A stretch of DNA of 64,000 nucleotides from Pseudoxanthomonas suwonensis (GCF_000972865.1 NZ_CP011144.1:2604001-2668000); one strand, 5' to 3'; counted from the stretch's first letter, positions 21,678 through 31,186 are shown. The notes: a model not told the origin generated them from the sequence alone. Numbers and translations: made by a program.

Positions 21678-22263
21678 GGCATCTGCAACCTCTTACGAAA
21701 GAATCGTCTCTGAAGTTCTCCTTCAGCGAACGCGTGCCGAAACGGTCGCAACGATTTTCCCATCCTTCATCGAGACGTTCCCGGATTGGCAATCCCTCGC
21801 TAATGCTAGCGAGGCCGATCTCGAAGCATTCCTGAGGCCCATTGGCCTTTGGAGGCGTCGCGCAAAGTCGCTGCTGGCATTTGCTCAGCACCTGAAGGCA
21901 AACGACTTTGTGTTCCCGAAATCGAAGGAAGAGTTGCTTAAATGGCCCGCCGTTGGTCCATACGTCGCGGCCGCTATCGCCATGTTCGAGCACGGGCAGA
22001 GCGCAGCGCTCATCGACGATGGAGTAGCGCGGCTTCTCGATAGAGCGTACAGGTGCCGGACCCGCGCCGATCTAAGGACCGACGCGGCCCTGAGAGAGCT
22101 TGCGACGTCGATTACGAACACAAGGGATTCGCGCACCCTGAACTGGGCAGTGCTAGACGTAGTTTCCGCGCATTGCCGGCCAAGGAATCCGATCTGCGGT
22201 GGCTGCCCATTGGCCGTCCACTGCATTTACCTGGCCGACGTGCGCGCAAGTACTACGAAATAG
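21586..22263 (+). CDS. Mig/MutY-type DNA mismatch glycosylase (HhH-GPD, 4Fe-4S)
   Basis: A 225-aa base-excision enzyme of the endonuclease III superfamily. Seen: PWREASATSYERIVSEVLLQ, helix-hairpin-helix KWPAVGPYVAAAIA with Tyr126, catalytic Asp144 in LIDDGVARLLDR, and an iron-sulfur motif C-x6-C-x2-C-x5-C (from Cys197, NPICGGCPLAVHC). A Tyr rather than Lys in the hairpin is the feature of Mig.MthI and MutY, which are monofunctional glycosylases. Mig.MthI sits beside an m5C methyltransferase and removes T from T:G pairs left by deaminated 5-methylcytosine; that job fits here. ATG 21586 overlaps the methyltransferase gene by 92 bp. Confidence 0.88.
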   Translation: MSHIEQKRLKALRRRLRAWFQRRGRALPWREASATSYERIVSEVLLQRTRAETVATIFPSFIETFPDWQSLANASEADLEAFLRPIGLWRRRAKSLLAFAQHLKANDFVFPKSKEELLKWPAVGPYVAAAIAMFEHGQSAALIDDGVARLLDRAYRCRTRADLRTDAALRELATSITNTRDSRTLNWAVLDVVSAHCRPRNPICGGCPLAVHCIYLADVRASTTK

Positions 22264-22400
22264 GCCAGAACGTCGCCAAATCGGCGACTCACTATACTGT
22301 CGCTCTTGGTCCGGCGATCGCCTGGGCGTATGCTTGATGTGTCACTCCGCCCGCCTCCTGCTTGCCAGATGGCGTCGCTACCCTGGCAACGGAGAACGGA

Positions 22401-24494
22401 ATGCGGGTAAACGAGCACGTCACGAAATTGATGGGTTGGCATCCCAGCGCGGATGCCGGGGTAAGGATTCCATTCACCAACGGCGTCCGCCCGCTGGAAG
22501 AGCGAATTGCAACTCCTCTGATCGGCCGACTCCAGAAGCACGCGGAGGCACTCGCTTCCGGGCAAAGTGTTCCTCGAATCATCCTGCTCGTTGGCGGCAG
22601 CGGCAACGGCAAGACGGATGCAGTCGAAGCGTACATCGAGGCGCTGGACACGGCGTGTAACGCGCTAGGAAAGCTGCTCCAGCGCGTATCGAAGGAGTTT
22701 TTCGGCGAAGAATCCCTCCCTGCTTGGATGGTCAAGTTCGATGCCAAAGACGTCGATGCCGCGAATCCGGCGCTCGCCCGAATTGGGGAGTTCTCGATCC
22801 TGCAAGACGCCTCGGCAAGTCGCGAGCCGTCAGGGGATGCAGCGGCCCGCCTAGCAGACGTACTTGAAAACGCGGTCTCGTCCGACGGCGGCTCGCTCAT
22901 GCTGGCATGCATCAATCGGGGGCTGTTGAACAGGGTGCTTAGACGGGCAGTTTCCGATGCCGAGAAAGAGCACGTTGTTTCGCTCACCAAGCACGTAGCA
23001 CTCGCGTGTTCTGAAGTCGCTCCGACCGGTCGGCCTCCCGCCTGCTGGCCGCTGGCTCTACCGCCGGGGCACCCGCTAGCCAACAAGGTAGCCGTGTGGC
23101 CTTTGGACATCGAAACGCTGCTGAGAAGCGACGATGGTTCGCCCACGGTTCTCGATCAGGTACTCGACGTAGCTACGGAGGAATCGAAGTGGGAAGCGTG
23201 CGAGGGCTGCGCCGTCTCCAACCTTTGCCCGTTCCGCGCAAATGCCGCCAAGCTCAGAAATGCAGATGCTAGGAAGGCCCTAACCAGGCTCCTGAGAGAC
23301 TTCGAGATTGCGTCGGGCGCTCGCTGGACGTTTCGACAGATCTTCGGCTTGGCCGCTGAGCTCTTGGTCGGGCACCCTTCGAACTTCGCCGACGAGCACC
23401 CATGCAAATGGGCCGCGGCGCATGCCGCCCACGTCGAGGCATCACCTGGACCGCCTTCCGATGCCTCCTTGCTCGCGCTTACCGGGCGGCTTTACTGGTT
23501 CGTGCTCTTTCCCCACTCCGACGCCGAGAGAGAGACCGCTAGAGCGATTGCCACCACTGGACGTGCCTCGCGCTCCTCGCCACTAGCGGAGGAGGTCTTG
23601 GCCCTGCTCGAGCTCTTCGGGGGCGCGAAGCCGCCTACGGCGACCCATCTCGAACAACGACTCGCACAAGAGCTTGCACCTCGCTTTGACCCTGCTGAGC
23701 GCGAGGCGGCATGGCTAGGCGGCACGAGAGACCCCCATCTCGAGGCAATCTTCGAGGCCTGCGACGTAAGCGTAGGCACCGGGAGCGGGGTAGCCCGCGA
23801 AGCGGGACAGGATTCGCCGCTCGTTGAGCTTTTGATGGGTCGACTGTCCGCGTGCGAGCAGAGCATTGATGTAATGCAACGTTCTTCGACCCTGCCGCGA
23901 GATGCGCTCGCCTACCTGCGATCGGTCGCTGCTGCAGTCCTCGCCAGATGCGTAGGAACACTTCGAGCGAGCTATCCACTGCGCAAGGCTCTTGCCGAAT
24001 ACGAGGACAGTGCCCAGAGCGAATCAGGCCTCCGCAAGCTCTCATCGAGAGAGTTCCCCAGGCTTGTTGCTCCCCCCGAAGGAAAGTTGCGCTTCGGCTT
24101 GTTAGAAACCCTGGAGAACCTACCGGTGTCCCCGTCTCGATCTTTCAACCTCGTATCAACGAAAGAACTCGAAACGCAACCGGGTCCTATCCTGACGGGA
24201 TTATCGCGCCCTCGAACGGAACTGCCATACATCAGGTTGGACGTCAGGAACGTGCCACTCACCTTCGACTTCTTCCTCGCGTTGCGCGAGCGTGCAAACA
24301 AGCGGGAAGCTAGCAGTGAGCCCGCCTCCGTTCGGGCTGCAATAGGCCAACTCAGGGTCTTGATCGCCGGCGAGGCCGGAAGATCAACGGCTGACTTTGC
24401 CGCTTATAAGCACTGGTACGAAGTTGGCGCAGCACACGAGATCCACGTCGATGATGAGGGGAAGCCAACACTGCTCCCGAAGGAAGAGGCATGA
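22401..24494 (+). CDS. P-loop ATPase, DptF-like
   Basis: A 697-aa protein with Walker A IILLVGGSGNGKTD (about residues 60-73), a sensor-like LMLACINRGLLNRVL (near 170) and a cysteine motif CEGCAVSNLCPFRAN (from about 267), followed by GARWTFRQIFGLAAELLVG. The INxGxLN strand and the CxxC-x5-CP-x3-N motif followed by a TFR helix are, as I know the family, features of DptF-type ATPases of phosphorothioate-dependent restriction and of related BREX-like ATPases. The rest is helical and unrecognised. ATG 22401 has GGAG just upstream. It overlaps the next gene by 4 bp (ATGA). Confidence 0.7.
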   Translation: MRVNEHVTKLMGWHPSADAGVRIPFTNGVRPLEERIATPLIGRLQKHAEALASGQSVPRIILLVGGSGNGKTDAVEAYIEALDTACNALGKLLQRVSKEFFGEESLPAWMVKFDAKDVDAANPALARIGEFSILQDASASREPSGDAAARLADVLENAVSSDGGSLMLACINRGLLNRVLRRAVSDAEKEHVVSLTKHVALACSEVAPTGRPPACWPLALPPGHPLANKVAVWPLDIETLLRSDDGSPTVLDQVLDVATEESKWEACEGCAVSNLCPFRANAAKLRNADARKALTRLLRDFEIASGARWTFRQIFGLAAELLVGHPSNFADEHPCKWAAAHAAHVEASPGPPSDASLLALTGRLYWFVLFPHSDAERETARAIATTGRASRSSPLAEEVLALLELFGGAKPPTATHLEQRLAQELAPRFDPAEREAAWLGGTRDPHLEAIFEACDVSVGTGSGVAREAGQDSPLVELLMGRLSACEQSIDVMQRSSTLPRDALAYLRSVAAAVLARCVGTLRASYPLRKALAEYEDSAQSESGLRKLSSREFPRLVAPPEGKLRFGLLETLENLPVSPSRSFNLVSTKELETQPGPILTGLSRPRTELPYIRLDVRNVPLTFDFFLALRERANKREASSEPASVRAAIGQLRVLIAGEAGRSTADFAAYKHWYEVGAAHEIHVDDEGKPTLLPKEEA

Positions 24495-26017
24495 CCGTCA
24501 AATCGTTCATTGCCAGTGGCGCCCGGTCGCGGCACCAAGCCTACTCCGACGAGAGCGCGTTGATCCCGGCCGCTCCCGAATACACCGCGGGCGACATCTT
24601 GAGCGGATCGCTTTATCGCGTCCTTGTGCTCGGTATGCACGACAAGGACATCGATCTCGCAAAACTAAAACTCCTTCCATCCAAGTTCGGACTGGACGAG
24701 GTTCCTTGGACGCACATTCTCCACTCCGCTCTCAAGGCGCCGCCGAAAGCCCGAAGCGAGCAGGACGATGTAATGCCCGTTGTTCCCCGGCTTGCCGCTC
24801 ACGGCGCAGTTATCGGCGCACCGAGAAACCGATGGCTCCCAGGCAAGCTGGCAGTGGCAGCATTGAGGGCAGAGGCGGCCGAGAGCGACATCCTTGACCC
24901 ACTCGCCGCTGCCTTGAGCGTTGGGCCAGAGGATGATCTCGCGGCCATCTTCCTAGAGACTGAAATCAAGGCGGTTGACGGACTGGTGGCTGGAACGTCA
25001 GACGTGGTGACAAACCCGCCTCCTTCATTCTGGCGCAGGAGCGTTTCCGAGCCGGCGACTCCCGGCGAGAGGCTCGCCCGGGATATTCGGGCCCTGATGC
25101 GTGTGAAGCACGTCCTTCCTCGCTACCAGTGGTACGTGCTCTTGCAGTCTGTTTTGAGGCTTGGCGTTTCTTGCTATCAACTTTGGCTATGCATGCTGCA
25201 TGAGCAACTTTGGTCAGCACTTTGCGAGATTGTTGATCGCAATGACGAGGTGCCAACGGCGTCCGATATTGAACAGAGTTGGTGTAGTCGTCACGCCGGT
25301 GAATTCCCTCTGCTCGAGCTCGGTGAGAACGCGACGGCTGCAGTCAGGGCCCAGATTTCTCGTTATGCCGTTGCCCGTGTCGGCATCAACCTAGTCTTGA
25401 ACGCGCTTGAAGACTGCGGTGAAGGTGTTCAATGGACACGCGGAATCGGCACGGGCGAGAACGGGCAAGCCCCCGCCGAAGCCCTCGAGCAGCTGATGCG
25501 TAGGGTGAGAGAACACCGTGACGGCATCGCTGCCGCATTGGAAGCTAATGGACTTCGCGGTGGACTGGAGCGCGCAGCTCAAGCGTTGGCCGATCGAGAT
25601 GCAGATTTTGTTTCTGCAGAAGAAGGAGCCACCAAGAACCTGAGAGAATTCTTGCGACATACCATGGGACAAGCCAGCCGCAAGCGCGGAGATTTCGAGG
25701 CCTTCGACCAAGGCTTCTTCACCCGTCCAAAGAACAATTTTCCAGGCGCCGACCAGGTTGTTTACCCCGGTTCAACAACTCTGGTAGCGCTAGCCGTTTG
25801 CACTGCGCTCGGCGGCGAGGACCTGCCGGCCTCGATGCAGGATCTTTCCTTGCACCTTCGCGAGTACGGGATCTACGCTCCCCTTGGAACCTTGACTGGG
25901 GGACATATCGGTCGAGATCTCGAGGAACTTGGCCTGACGGTTGACACCCCCGACGCTGGCGGCGGCCGACTCCTAATCAACCCCTTCGCCAGGACCGCCG
26001 GAGGCTCAATCGCATGA
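24491..26017 (+). CDS. Island operon protein of unknown fold, DptG-like by position
   Basis: A 508-aa protein with no motif I can name. It is mostly helical and has no signal peptide. The C-terminal 90 residues (from VVYPGSTTLVALAVC, then LSLHLREYGI, then a GGGRLLINPF end) look like a winged-helix module. It starts in an ATGA overlap with the ATPase gene and ends in an ATGA overlap with the 1720-aa gene, so the three are made together and probably form a complex. By order and size it takes the place of DptG, but no residue-level identity is claimed. Confidence 0.6.
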   Translation: MTVKSFIASGARSRHQAYSDESALIPAAPEYTAGDILSGSLYRVLVLGMHDKDIDLAKLKLLPSKFGLDEVPWTHILHSALKAPPKARSEQDDVMPVVPRLAAHGAVIGAPRNRWLPGKLAVAALRAEAAESDILDPLAAALSVGPEDDLAAIFLETEIKAVDGLVAGTSDVVTNPPPSFWRRSVSEPATPGERLARDIRALMRVKHVLPRYQWYVLLQSVLRLGVSCYQLWLCMLHEQLWSALCEIVDRNDEVPTASDIEQSWCSRHAGEFPLLELGENATAAVRAQISRYAVARVGINLVLNALEDCGEGVQWTRGIGTGENGQAPAEALEQLMRRVREHRDGIAAALEANGLRGGLERAAQALADRDADFVSAEEGATKNLREFLRHTMGQASRKRGDFEAFDQGFFTRPKNNFPGADQVVYPGSTTLVALAVCTALGGEDLPASMQDLSLHLREYGIYAPLGTLTGGHIGRDLEELGLTVDTPDAGGGRLLINPFARTAGGSIA

Positions 26018-29000
26018 ATGAGATCAGTGCGGTTTTCCAGGCCTTTCTCGAGAATCAGCTGAAGCCGCGCCTGGCCTCCGCTGGCGCCAACGGCCGAGTC
26101 CAGCCCGTGCTCGTAGCCTCGTCGCAGGTGCTGCTGGATCGACTCTGGAGATCACTGACTGGTGACGGGAACCATAACTGGGTGATCCCACTTGGTGATG
26201 GCAGCACTAGAGAAGTTGCCGTCATCCTCATAGAAGAAACCCCGGGTGCTGGAAATGCCGAGGTCATGAGCGCGCGCGCGACGTGGGACTACGCAGTAGC
26301 CGTGCGGAACTCTAACGCTCCTTGCCTCATCCTCGCGTCAGCGCGAGCTTGGGACTCAAGCCAGGAGAGTATCGTCCAGGCGTCTGAGCAGCTCTGGCTC
26401 GAGTCGCCGTCGTCGTCCCGGGTACCCTCTGCAGATTTCTGGGCCGAGTGGGAGCGAGTGGTTGAGGCAGAAGACCACTCCGGCGCGGTTTCGACTTCTC
26501 AAGGCATATCAAAGCAGCTCCTCGAAGGCGCGATTGATTCAATCCAATCAGGGTTGAAGGGTCGCGACGAGGACAGGCTCTGGGAAATTGCCGACGCAAT
26601 GTTGAATGCCAGATCGCGGACCGAGCTGGTCGCGATGTCCGGATTCATCGATTTCATGCCCGGCACGAAGGTGACCGAGGTAGCGAAGACAATCGGTAAG
26701 CTCGCCGCCGCAGCCCGAGAAAAGGGCCTTGCGAGCACGCAAGCGTTATTGGCCGGAGCGGCCACCGACCCTGTCCTCCAGACCGCTATCGCGGGGCTAT
26801 TCACCCAAATCGGCGAACGAGCTGGAACCGGTGCAGCCTTCGAAGCCGACTGGAACTCCGCGCTAGCTGATTCGGATCGCCGACCTTGGCGAGACGTTAT
26901 TGACCACGCGAGGCTCCGGGATCTACTCCTAGCCGCAGGGATAGACAAGCCTAGCGGAAAGCTCCAACTCGTCCTGCAGCAAGAGCCCTTGAATCAGGCT
27001 GCGAAGAAGCCGAAAGCTTGGATTGTTCGTGGCCAGCCGACTTTTCTCGTCACGGGGTGGGAGGGCGAGGTCGATGTCGTTCGCCTAGAACAGGGGAAGC
27101 GGGCAAGAATAGAAAAGCTAGCGGACGGTTCATTTGTCGACTCTGTCCCGCTCCTAGCTACTCGAACCACGCGTTACCAAGCAGAAGCTGGCCGCTTGCA
27201 ATCCGACCAGGTACACGTCGTCGACATCGAGGTCTTTTCTCCTGGTGCCATTGTTTGGGGTGGAGCGAGCGCGACCTTCCAACTGCCGAAGCGTGAGGAG
27301 GATCGCTGGGTGCAGAGGATGACGTTGCCTAGATCCGGTCTATTCGCGCCCTCGATTTTTGTCGCGAGCGACACGACACAGGTCACGGTCGAGGGCTGGG
27401 ACGGCCAAGATCAGGAGATTGAGCCTGTCGGTGGTCGCGTCGACCTCGGTGCCGCGCGGGTGGAACAAGGGCTGTCCGTTCGCCTTCGCGTCTCACGTCC
27501 AGCCGGTCAGGTAACCCTCGATCTCGAGTTCGAAGTTGAAGCGATCGCCGCTGGAACTGAGCCAGGGGCCGTCGAGGCGCTCCTGAAGCAACACTTCGCG
27601 GCCAAGCCAGAAACACCCATTGCGGTCGCAGCAGTTAGTGCGGCTCGGGAAGCGGAACAAGCAATATTGAGCCACGCTGATAGCTGGCGAGGACGCTTCG
27701 GAGGATGGCATACCGGGTTTCCGACGACTTGGGAATGGAAGGCAGAGGGCGTTGGACTCGGCGATCTTGAGGTCCCACCGGCACAAGTCGCGAGCGCGCT
27801 CGATGGAGTCATGCCACCTGGCGAGTTGCTCGCCGCGCGAGAGGCCGTTCGCCAATGGCTCGTTTCCCGGCGCGCGGCGCTCCCCGAGATACGCGTGGAC
27901 ACCGAGGAGTTTCGCCCGCTAGCCGAGGCGTACCTGTCGTCGTTTATTGCATGGGCGAGCGTCGATCCAATGCATTCGGCCTGGTTCGATGCGCTCGTTA
28001 TCTTCGCCCCAGAGGCATCGTCACTCGGTAGTAGATCCGTTGCCTCGCAGCGACCAGCGGCGGTCCTCTATTCGCCGATGCATCCGGTTCGCGTAGCAGC
28101 CATTGTCGGCGCGCAGGAACTGTTGTCGGGTTCGCTTCACCTCCCGTGCCCCCTCGCCGGCGAGCTATCCGTTTTCACTCAGCCGTCTTCGTCGGCAATC
28201 CCCCTAGGTATCGATCCGGTTACGGATACCCAAGACTGGCTTGGCCTTCACCGGGCGACTTCGGACCAGCCGTGGTGGCACGTGATGTGGGCCGCTGGCC
28301 TTGGAGTTGAAGCGAGAGCACTTGTTGCAGGACAGCTAGCTGCTCTCGGAATTCGCGTTAGCCTCGAAGTGCCGGGAATGGACACGTCCCAAGTTGCTAG
28401 GGCACTCGATGACATCGCGTTCCTTTCGCCGAGCCGTACGTCTTTGAGAGTGGCATTGGCAGGATCAAGCCAAACGCGAGCGTCAGCGGGAGCGGTGCTG
28501 GATTGGGTCGAGTCCCGTTTCGTCGACGAGAAGGACCGGGGAGGATCGCGCTTACTTAACCCGAGATCCATTGACGTCCTAGACCTGGGGAATCTAGCTC
28601 CGGCAGTGGATGGCCAACGAATATCGGATGTGGCTGATCGCTCGGCGGGTGCGGTTGCGTGGTACCGCGGGCAGCCGACCTCGGCTGCGGCTGACTTGTT
28701 GATAGTCGAAGGCCTTGGCCAGGAGAGAAGCGATAAGGCGGTCGGCAGCACGCGATCGGCAGTTTCTCCAGGCACCCTGTTTCGAATTGATCCCGCTAGG
28801 GAAGGCGCAAGCCGCGTGCTGGTAGAGCCACGCCGAACTGACCGCGTGCTCTCATTGGACGTGTTGGCTCGCGGCCTTGAAGAGGCATGCGTTCACTTCG
28901 AAACGCTTGCCGGAGATCGCGCCGGTGCTGATCACGTCGAGCGCCGTCCGCCCGGTGTGTCGGAACTGCTCGGACTAGCGAAGTACGTTGCGCTGGGGTC

Positions 29001-31176
29001 CGGCGAGGTCGATCCGTCGCTCCTGGCCTCAACAATCCACGACAAGGGTGCTCTCGTTTGGGACTACGAGCTGCCCGTGCCTGCGGAGCCATTGAAGTCA
29101 ACCGAAGGCTACTACTTGCTTGCGACCGCAACTGAGGCCCAGAAGCGACGAGTTGATGAGGCGCTGCGATTGGTGGTCGAAGCCGCCGAGGCGGACCCGG
29201 CCGAGGTTCTCGCTGAAATATCCTCGCGCGGAATTCCCCTTTTGCGCAGGTTTGCGGCGGGTGGAAGCACTACGCGCGGCGAGCTGGGCCTCTTTCTAGC
29301 CGTCCGCTTGCTCCAAGGTAGAACGGGATCGCCTTCAGGCGCGGCGATTCCATCTTTCGAGTCTGGCGCCATCAATCTGCTCGTCTCCGTGGATTCTTAC
29401 TCGCACTACTTGCGGTTGTTGCGTCACTCCCTCTCGGGCCTTGGGTACGCAATTTCGGAACGCATGCCCGACCTGCTACTCGTTTCATATCGACCGGGGG
29501 AAAGCCCGGCACTCAAGCTCACGCCGATCGAGGTCAAATTCCGCGGGTCTTCCATAGAGCAAGCGCACTTGTTGAAAGGCCACCTCGATCAAGCAGCATC
29601 CTTGGGAACATTGCTCAAGGCTGTCTTCGAGGACTTGGCAGGAAAGTCCAGGCTCTGGGACCAGGCGTCCCGCGCCTGGCTAGGCTCGATGCTGAATCAT
29701 GCGTTCCGTGTCTACAGTTTCCGAGGGCTCACAGCAGCTTCCCAGTCGGAGTGGTCCGGTGCGCATTCGGATTGCATCAGGGCGTTATTGGAGGAGCGCG
29801 CTGCCATTTCCATCGAAAGCAAAGGGCGGCTGCTGGTGTTCGATGCTTCCACGCAATCGCTCGCCGAAGACGCTGATGGCGACTACGCCGCGGACACGGT
29901 TCGAGTCGGCCACTTCGACTCTAGGCGTCTGGTGCTGGATGAGAAGTGGAGGAAGGACCTAGCAAACGCGGTGGCCGAGGTATTTGGTTTCCCGCCCCGC
30001 CCAGACTCGGTAGAAGAGGGGGTGCCAGGGCCTGCTAGTGGCAGCGGCGGGTCCGCGGGTGAACCCGTGCCAGAAGTGGACCAAGGGGCTCACCCTGCTG
30101 ACAGCGGTGCGGCGAAAGCCACGCCCACGGAGCCCGAAAAAGCCACTAGCGTTCAACCTTCAACATCAAGCCCGTATCAAGACGCGAGGGTTGCGGTGGC
30201 GCGCACCTTCGACGGCTTCATCGGCAACTCGAATGCTATCGATCGCGTGTCGCGGGATCTGGTGGTAGCAATTACATCGACTCCGCGAGCACTTTCGAAG
30301 TCCTTCCTGTTCTCCGGACCGCCGAGCTCAGGCAAGACCGAGCTCTGCAGGAGAATCGCGAGGGCAATAGGCCTTCCGTTCGTATCCCTCGATGGCACCG
30401 CCCTCAAGAGTCGTGAGAAGCTCTTCGATCTCGTCGACGCTTCTTTGAAGGAAGCCGGAACACAGTCGCGACCTGGGCCCACGGTTAGCGGCCTGCCGGT
30501 TGTCGAATACCCGCCGTTTGTCGTGTTCGTCGATGAAGTGCATCTCGTTTCGCGGCCCGTACAAGAGAGTTTCCTGACTGCGCTCGAGTCAAAAGATCGG
30601 CGAGTCCACTTGGGAAATCGATACGCCCAACTTACGAATGCCACCTTCCTGTTCGCGACGACGCGCCCATCGAACGTGGATCCGGCGCTGCGTTCGCGAT
30701 GCGAAATGATCGTGTTGACGCCCTACACGACTGCCGAGGTCGCGGCGATGATTGGCCTGGCGTTCCCAGGTTGGCCTGCAGCCGTTACTGAGCGGGTTGC
30801 AACTCTTGGAAGAAGGGTTCCAAGAATTGCACTTCGGTTGGCGGAGGACCTGAGCAACGAGGCAAAAATCAACCAAGTTCAGGGGAATGCCGAAGCAGAC
30901 CTGCTGCCCCACCTGGAGACGATCAGGAAAGAGAGGCAGCTCGACTTGGACGGTTTTGGGCCGACAGAGTACGAGTACATGCGTGCGCTTCAGGCGGCAA
31001 ATGGTCGTCCGCTCGGGCTCGAGTCAATTGCAGCACACTTGAGAAGCGTTCCCGTCGAAACTATTGAGTCGGAAATCGAGCCCTTCCTACTGCAAGAACA
31101 CGCCATCGAGTTCACCGGACGCGGTAGGCAGCTTACGAAGGCAGGTCACGACCGACTTTCAAGGCGACGCACGTGA
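26014..31176 (+). CDS. Giant nuclease/AAA+ fusion: PD-(D/E)xK-like plus RuvB-like ATPase
   Basis: A 1720-aa protein. Residues 1-1100 are unrecognised apart from an AVLYSPMHPVRVAAIVGAQE stretch. A nuclease-like core follows: MPDLLLVSY (Asp near 1152), then LTPIEVKFRGSS (E-x-K near 1173-1175). A Gly/Ser/Pro-rich linker (about 1327-1389) leads to an AAA+ domain: Walker A FLFSGPPSSGKTELC (about 1431), Walker B FVVFVDEVHLV (about 1502), ATTRPSNVDPALRSRC (sensor 1 and Arg finger). The end (GFGPTEYEYMRALQAANGRP, then IEPFLLQEHAIEFTGRGRQL) matches the RuvB winged helix. It occupies the DptH position, but DptH is not known to me to end in a RuvB module. Confidence 0.75.
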   Translation: MNEISAVFQAFLENQLKPRLASAGANGRVQPVLVASSQVLLDRLWRSLTGDGNHNWVIPLGDGSTREVAVILIEETPGAGNAEVMSARATWDYAVAVRNSNAPCLILASARAWDSSQESIVQASEQLWLESPSSSRVPSADFWAEWERVVEAEDHSGAVSTSQGISKQLLEGAIDSIQSGLKGRDEDRLWEIADAMLNARSRTELVAMSGFIDFMPGTKVTEVAKTIGKLAAAAREKGLASTQALLAGAATDPVLQTAIAGLFTQIGERAGTGAAFEADWNSALADSDRRPWRDVIDHARLRDLLLAAGIDKPSGKLQLVLQQEPLNQAAKKPKAWIVRGQPTFLVTGWEGEVDVVRLEQGKRARIEKLADGSFVDSVPLLATRTTRYQAEAGRLQSDQVHVVDIEVFSPGAIVWGGASATFQLPKREEDRWVQRMTLPRSGLFAPSIFVASDTTQVTVEGWDGQDQEIEPVGGRVDLGAARVEQGLSVRLRVSRPAGQVTLDLEFEVEAIAAGTEPGAVEALLKQHFAAKPETPIAVAAVSAAREAEQAILSHADSWRGRFGGWHTGFPTTWEWKAEGVGLGDLEVPPAQVASALDGVMPPGELLAAREAVRQWLVSRRAALPEIRVDTEEFRPLAEAYLSSFIAWASVDPMHSAWFDALVIFAPEASSLGSRSVASQRPAAVLYSPMHPVRVAAIVGAQELLSGSLHLPCPLAGELSVFTQPSSSAIPLGIDPVTDTQDWLGLHRATSDQPWWHVMWAAGLGVEARALVAGQLAALGIRVSLEVPGMDTSQVARALDDIAFLSPSRTSLRVALAGSSQTRASAGAVLDWVESRFVDEKDRGGSRLLNPRSIDVLDLGNLAPAVDGQRISDVADRSAGAVAWYRGQPTSAAADLLIVEGLGQERSDKAVGSTRSAVSPGTLFRIDPAREGASRVLVEPRRTDRVLSLDVLARGLEEACVHFETLAGDRAGADHVERRPPGVSELLGLAKYVALGSGEVDPSLLASTIHDKGALVWDYELPVPAEPLKSTEGYYLLATATEAQKRRVDEALRLVVEAAEADPAEVLAEISSRGIPLLRRFAAGGSTTRGELGLFLAVRLLQGRTGSPSGAAIPSFESGAINLLVSVDSYSHYLRLLRHSLSGLGYAISERMPDLLLVSYRPGESPALKLTPIEVKFRGSSIEQAHLLKGHLDQAASLGTLLKAVFEDLAGKSRLWDQASRAWLGSMLNHAFRVYSFRGLTAASQSEWSGAHSDCIRALLEERAAISIESKGRLLVFDASTQSLAEDADGDYAADTVRVGHFDSRRLVLDEKWRKDLANAVAEVFGFPPRPDSVEEGVPGPASGSGGSAGEPVPEVDQGAHPADSGAAKATPTEPEKATSVQPSTSSPYQDARVAVARTFDGFIGNSNAIDRVSRDLVVAITSTPRALSKSFLFSGPPSSGKTELCRRIARAIGLPFVSLDGTALKSREKLFDLVDASLKEAGTQSRPGPTVSGLPVVEYPPFVVFVDEVHLVSRPVQESFLTALESKDRRVHLGNRYAQLTNATFLFATTRPSNVDPALRSRCEMIVLTPYTTAEVAAMIGLAFPGWPAAVTERVATLGRRVPRIALRLAEDLSNEAKINQVQGNAEADLLPHLETIRKERQLDLDGFGPTEYEYMRALQAANGRPLGLESIAAHLRSVPVETIESEIEPFLLQEHAIEFTGRGRQLTKAGHDRLSRRRT

Positions 31177-31186
31177 CGCTCGCTTC

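Noticed and set aside
20367..31176. Canonical Dnd/Dpt phosphorothioate system
   Set aside because: No DndA, DndB, DndC, DndD or DndE-like gene is in the island; the modification gene is a cytosine C5 methyltransferase. The resemblance is limited to the effector trio.
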